Source: Methylobacterium sp. (lineage in GTDB: Bacteria > Pseudomonadota > Alphaproteobacteria > Rhizobiales > Beijerinckiaceae). From it: DNA of 64,000 nt. The notes beneath the pieces are model-generated. The model was not told the origin of the DNA. It was given only the letters and a program-made list of their open reading frames with translations, and searched no databases. The stretch's first letter is position 1. Each line of letters begins with the position of its first letter. Location of the stretch: the NCBI GenBank assembly GCA_002928875.1, contig PERO01000012.1, forward strand, positions 108,549-172,548, in the 5' to 3' direction. The position numbers and the translations under genes were made by a program. Positions 63,482 through 64,000 of the stretch are shown one piece after another.

Positions 63482-64000
63482 TCAGCCGAGCAGGCGGAGC
63501 AGGTTCTGCGAGTTCTGCGCGCCGGCGGTGAAGGCCTGCACCGCGAACTGCTGCTGGGTCTGCAGTGCCGTCAGCTTCGCGGATTCCTCGGCCACATCCG
63601 CCGAGACGAGGTCATCGCCGAGCGTCTTCATGTTGGTCGAGAACTCCTTGTTGATCTCGTAGCGATCCTCGATGAACGAGGAATAGTTGCCGAACTGGGC
63701 CTGCAGCTGGTCGATCACGGTCTGCGCGGTCTGCGTCTGGCCCAGCGAGATCTGGATATTGCCGTTGGTCGTCCAGGCGGAACCGAGCGCCGTCAGTCCC
63801 AGGTTGCCGTTGACGGTCGTGTTCACGCCGTTGATGGCGATGGGGTTCGCGGCAAACTCGTTCAGGATCACGCTCATCCCCTGGCCGAGCAGCAGGTTGC
63901 GGCCGGCCTGCACGACGTTGTTGTTGATGATGTTCGTGATTTCCGTCTTGTAGGCTTCGTATTGCTGGCCAAGCTCGAGGCGACGGGCATTGTTCGTCGA
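63482..64000 (-). CDS. Flagellin, C-terminal part (5' end outside window)
   Basis: Filament protein, visible for its last 172 residues. The C-terminal D1/D0 helices are typical of alphaproteobacterial flagellins: SFIEDRYEINKEFSTNMK, then VSADVAEESAKLTALQTQQQ and the end NSQNLLRLLG. The frame continues unbroken past the window edge (LELGQQYEAYKTEITNII). Ser, Thr and Asn are common in the visible surface part (NGVNTTVNGN, SAWTTNGN), which offers acceptor sites for O-glycosylation by the adjacent transferase, though none is proven. Confidence 0.93.
   Translation of the reverse strand, partial: STNNARRLELGQQYEAYKTEITNIINNNVVQAGRNLLLGQGMSVILNEFAANPIAINGVNTTVNGNLGLTALGSAWTTNGNIQISLGQTQTAQTVIDQLQAQFGNYSSFIEDRYEINKEFSTNMKTLGDDLVSADVAEESAKLTALQTQQQFAVQAFTAGAQNSQNLLRLLG

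Overview
The window looks like chromosome from an alphaproteobacterium, probably of the Hyphomicrobiales. The reasons are uniformly high G+C, the flbT/flaF flagellin regulators, a STAS-fused Mla permease, IlvB with a GEAS in place of the GDG thiamine motif, and sigma-54-type promoters in front of hook genes. The lineage is inferred from gene content only; there is no rRNA in the window.

1-4.6 kb: the start of a PAS-domain signalling protein (minus strand, cut by the window edge) lies divergent from a complete TRAP transporter (DctP-DctQ-DctM). 4.6-19.5 kb: branched-chain amino acid synthesis. ilvB is preceded by what reads as a transcription attenuator: a 16-residue leader peptide with Leu-Ile-Leu-Val in a row, an 8-bp complementary pair and a terminator hairpin. 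Between ilvB and ilvN sits a complete, A+T-rich OLD-like ATPase/TOPRIM gene that looks foreign. ilvN, a LysE exporter, a TetR regulator with a palindromic operator, and ilvC follow; the 3' end of ilvC is duplicated downstream. A Bug-type binding protein, pdxY, small secreted proteins, PhzF, a Nudix protein, leuA, a ROK kinase and tRNA-Lys(CTT) complete this part.

19.5-31 kb: catabolic and redox genes: pobA, iolB with a decayed iolD remnant beside it, a polyprenyl glycosylphosphotransferase, a rhodanese, a molybdenum hydroxylase large subunit with a cytochrome c' and a diheme cytochrome c, an XRE-cupin regulator, a ferredoxin, an EamA transporter and an isolated CheZ-like phosphatase. 31-48 kb: an Mla-type lipid transport operon (mlaE-mlaF-mlaD-lipoprotein), a giant membrane-anchored coiled-coil protein of about 1590 residues divergent from an Hpt phosphotransfer protein, another ferredoxin, CcdA, an MFS transporter, UspA, SixA and a YcjX/YcjF pair.

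48-64 kb: flagellar genes. Two tandem flgE hook genes of identical length, each with a sigma-54-like site upstream, are followed by flgK and flgL. On the other strand are flaF, flbT and a tightly overlapping operon: a TPR-GT41 glycosyltransferase, the CDP-sugar genes rfbF and rfbG, a 3,5-epimerase, a C-methyltransferase, a previously unlabelled 26-codon ORF, a sugar epimerase/reductase and a cephalosporin-hydroxylase-like enzyme. A flagellin gene runs off the right edge. The arrangement suggests that flagellin is O-glycosylated with a branched, C-methylated deoxysugar. The most interesting items are this glycosylation island, the OLD-like gene embedded in an attenuated amino acid operon, and the giant coiled-coil/Hpt pair.
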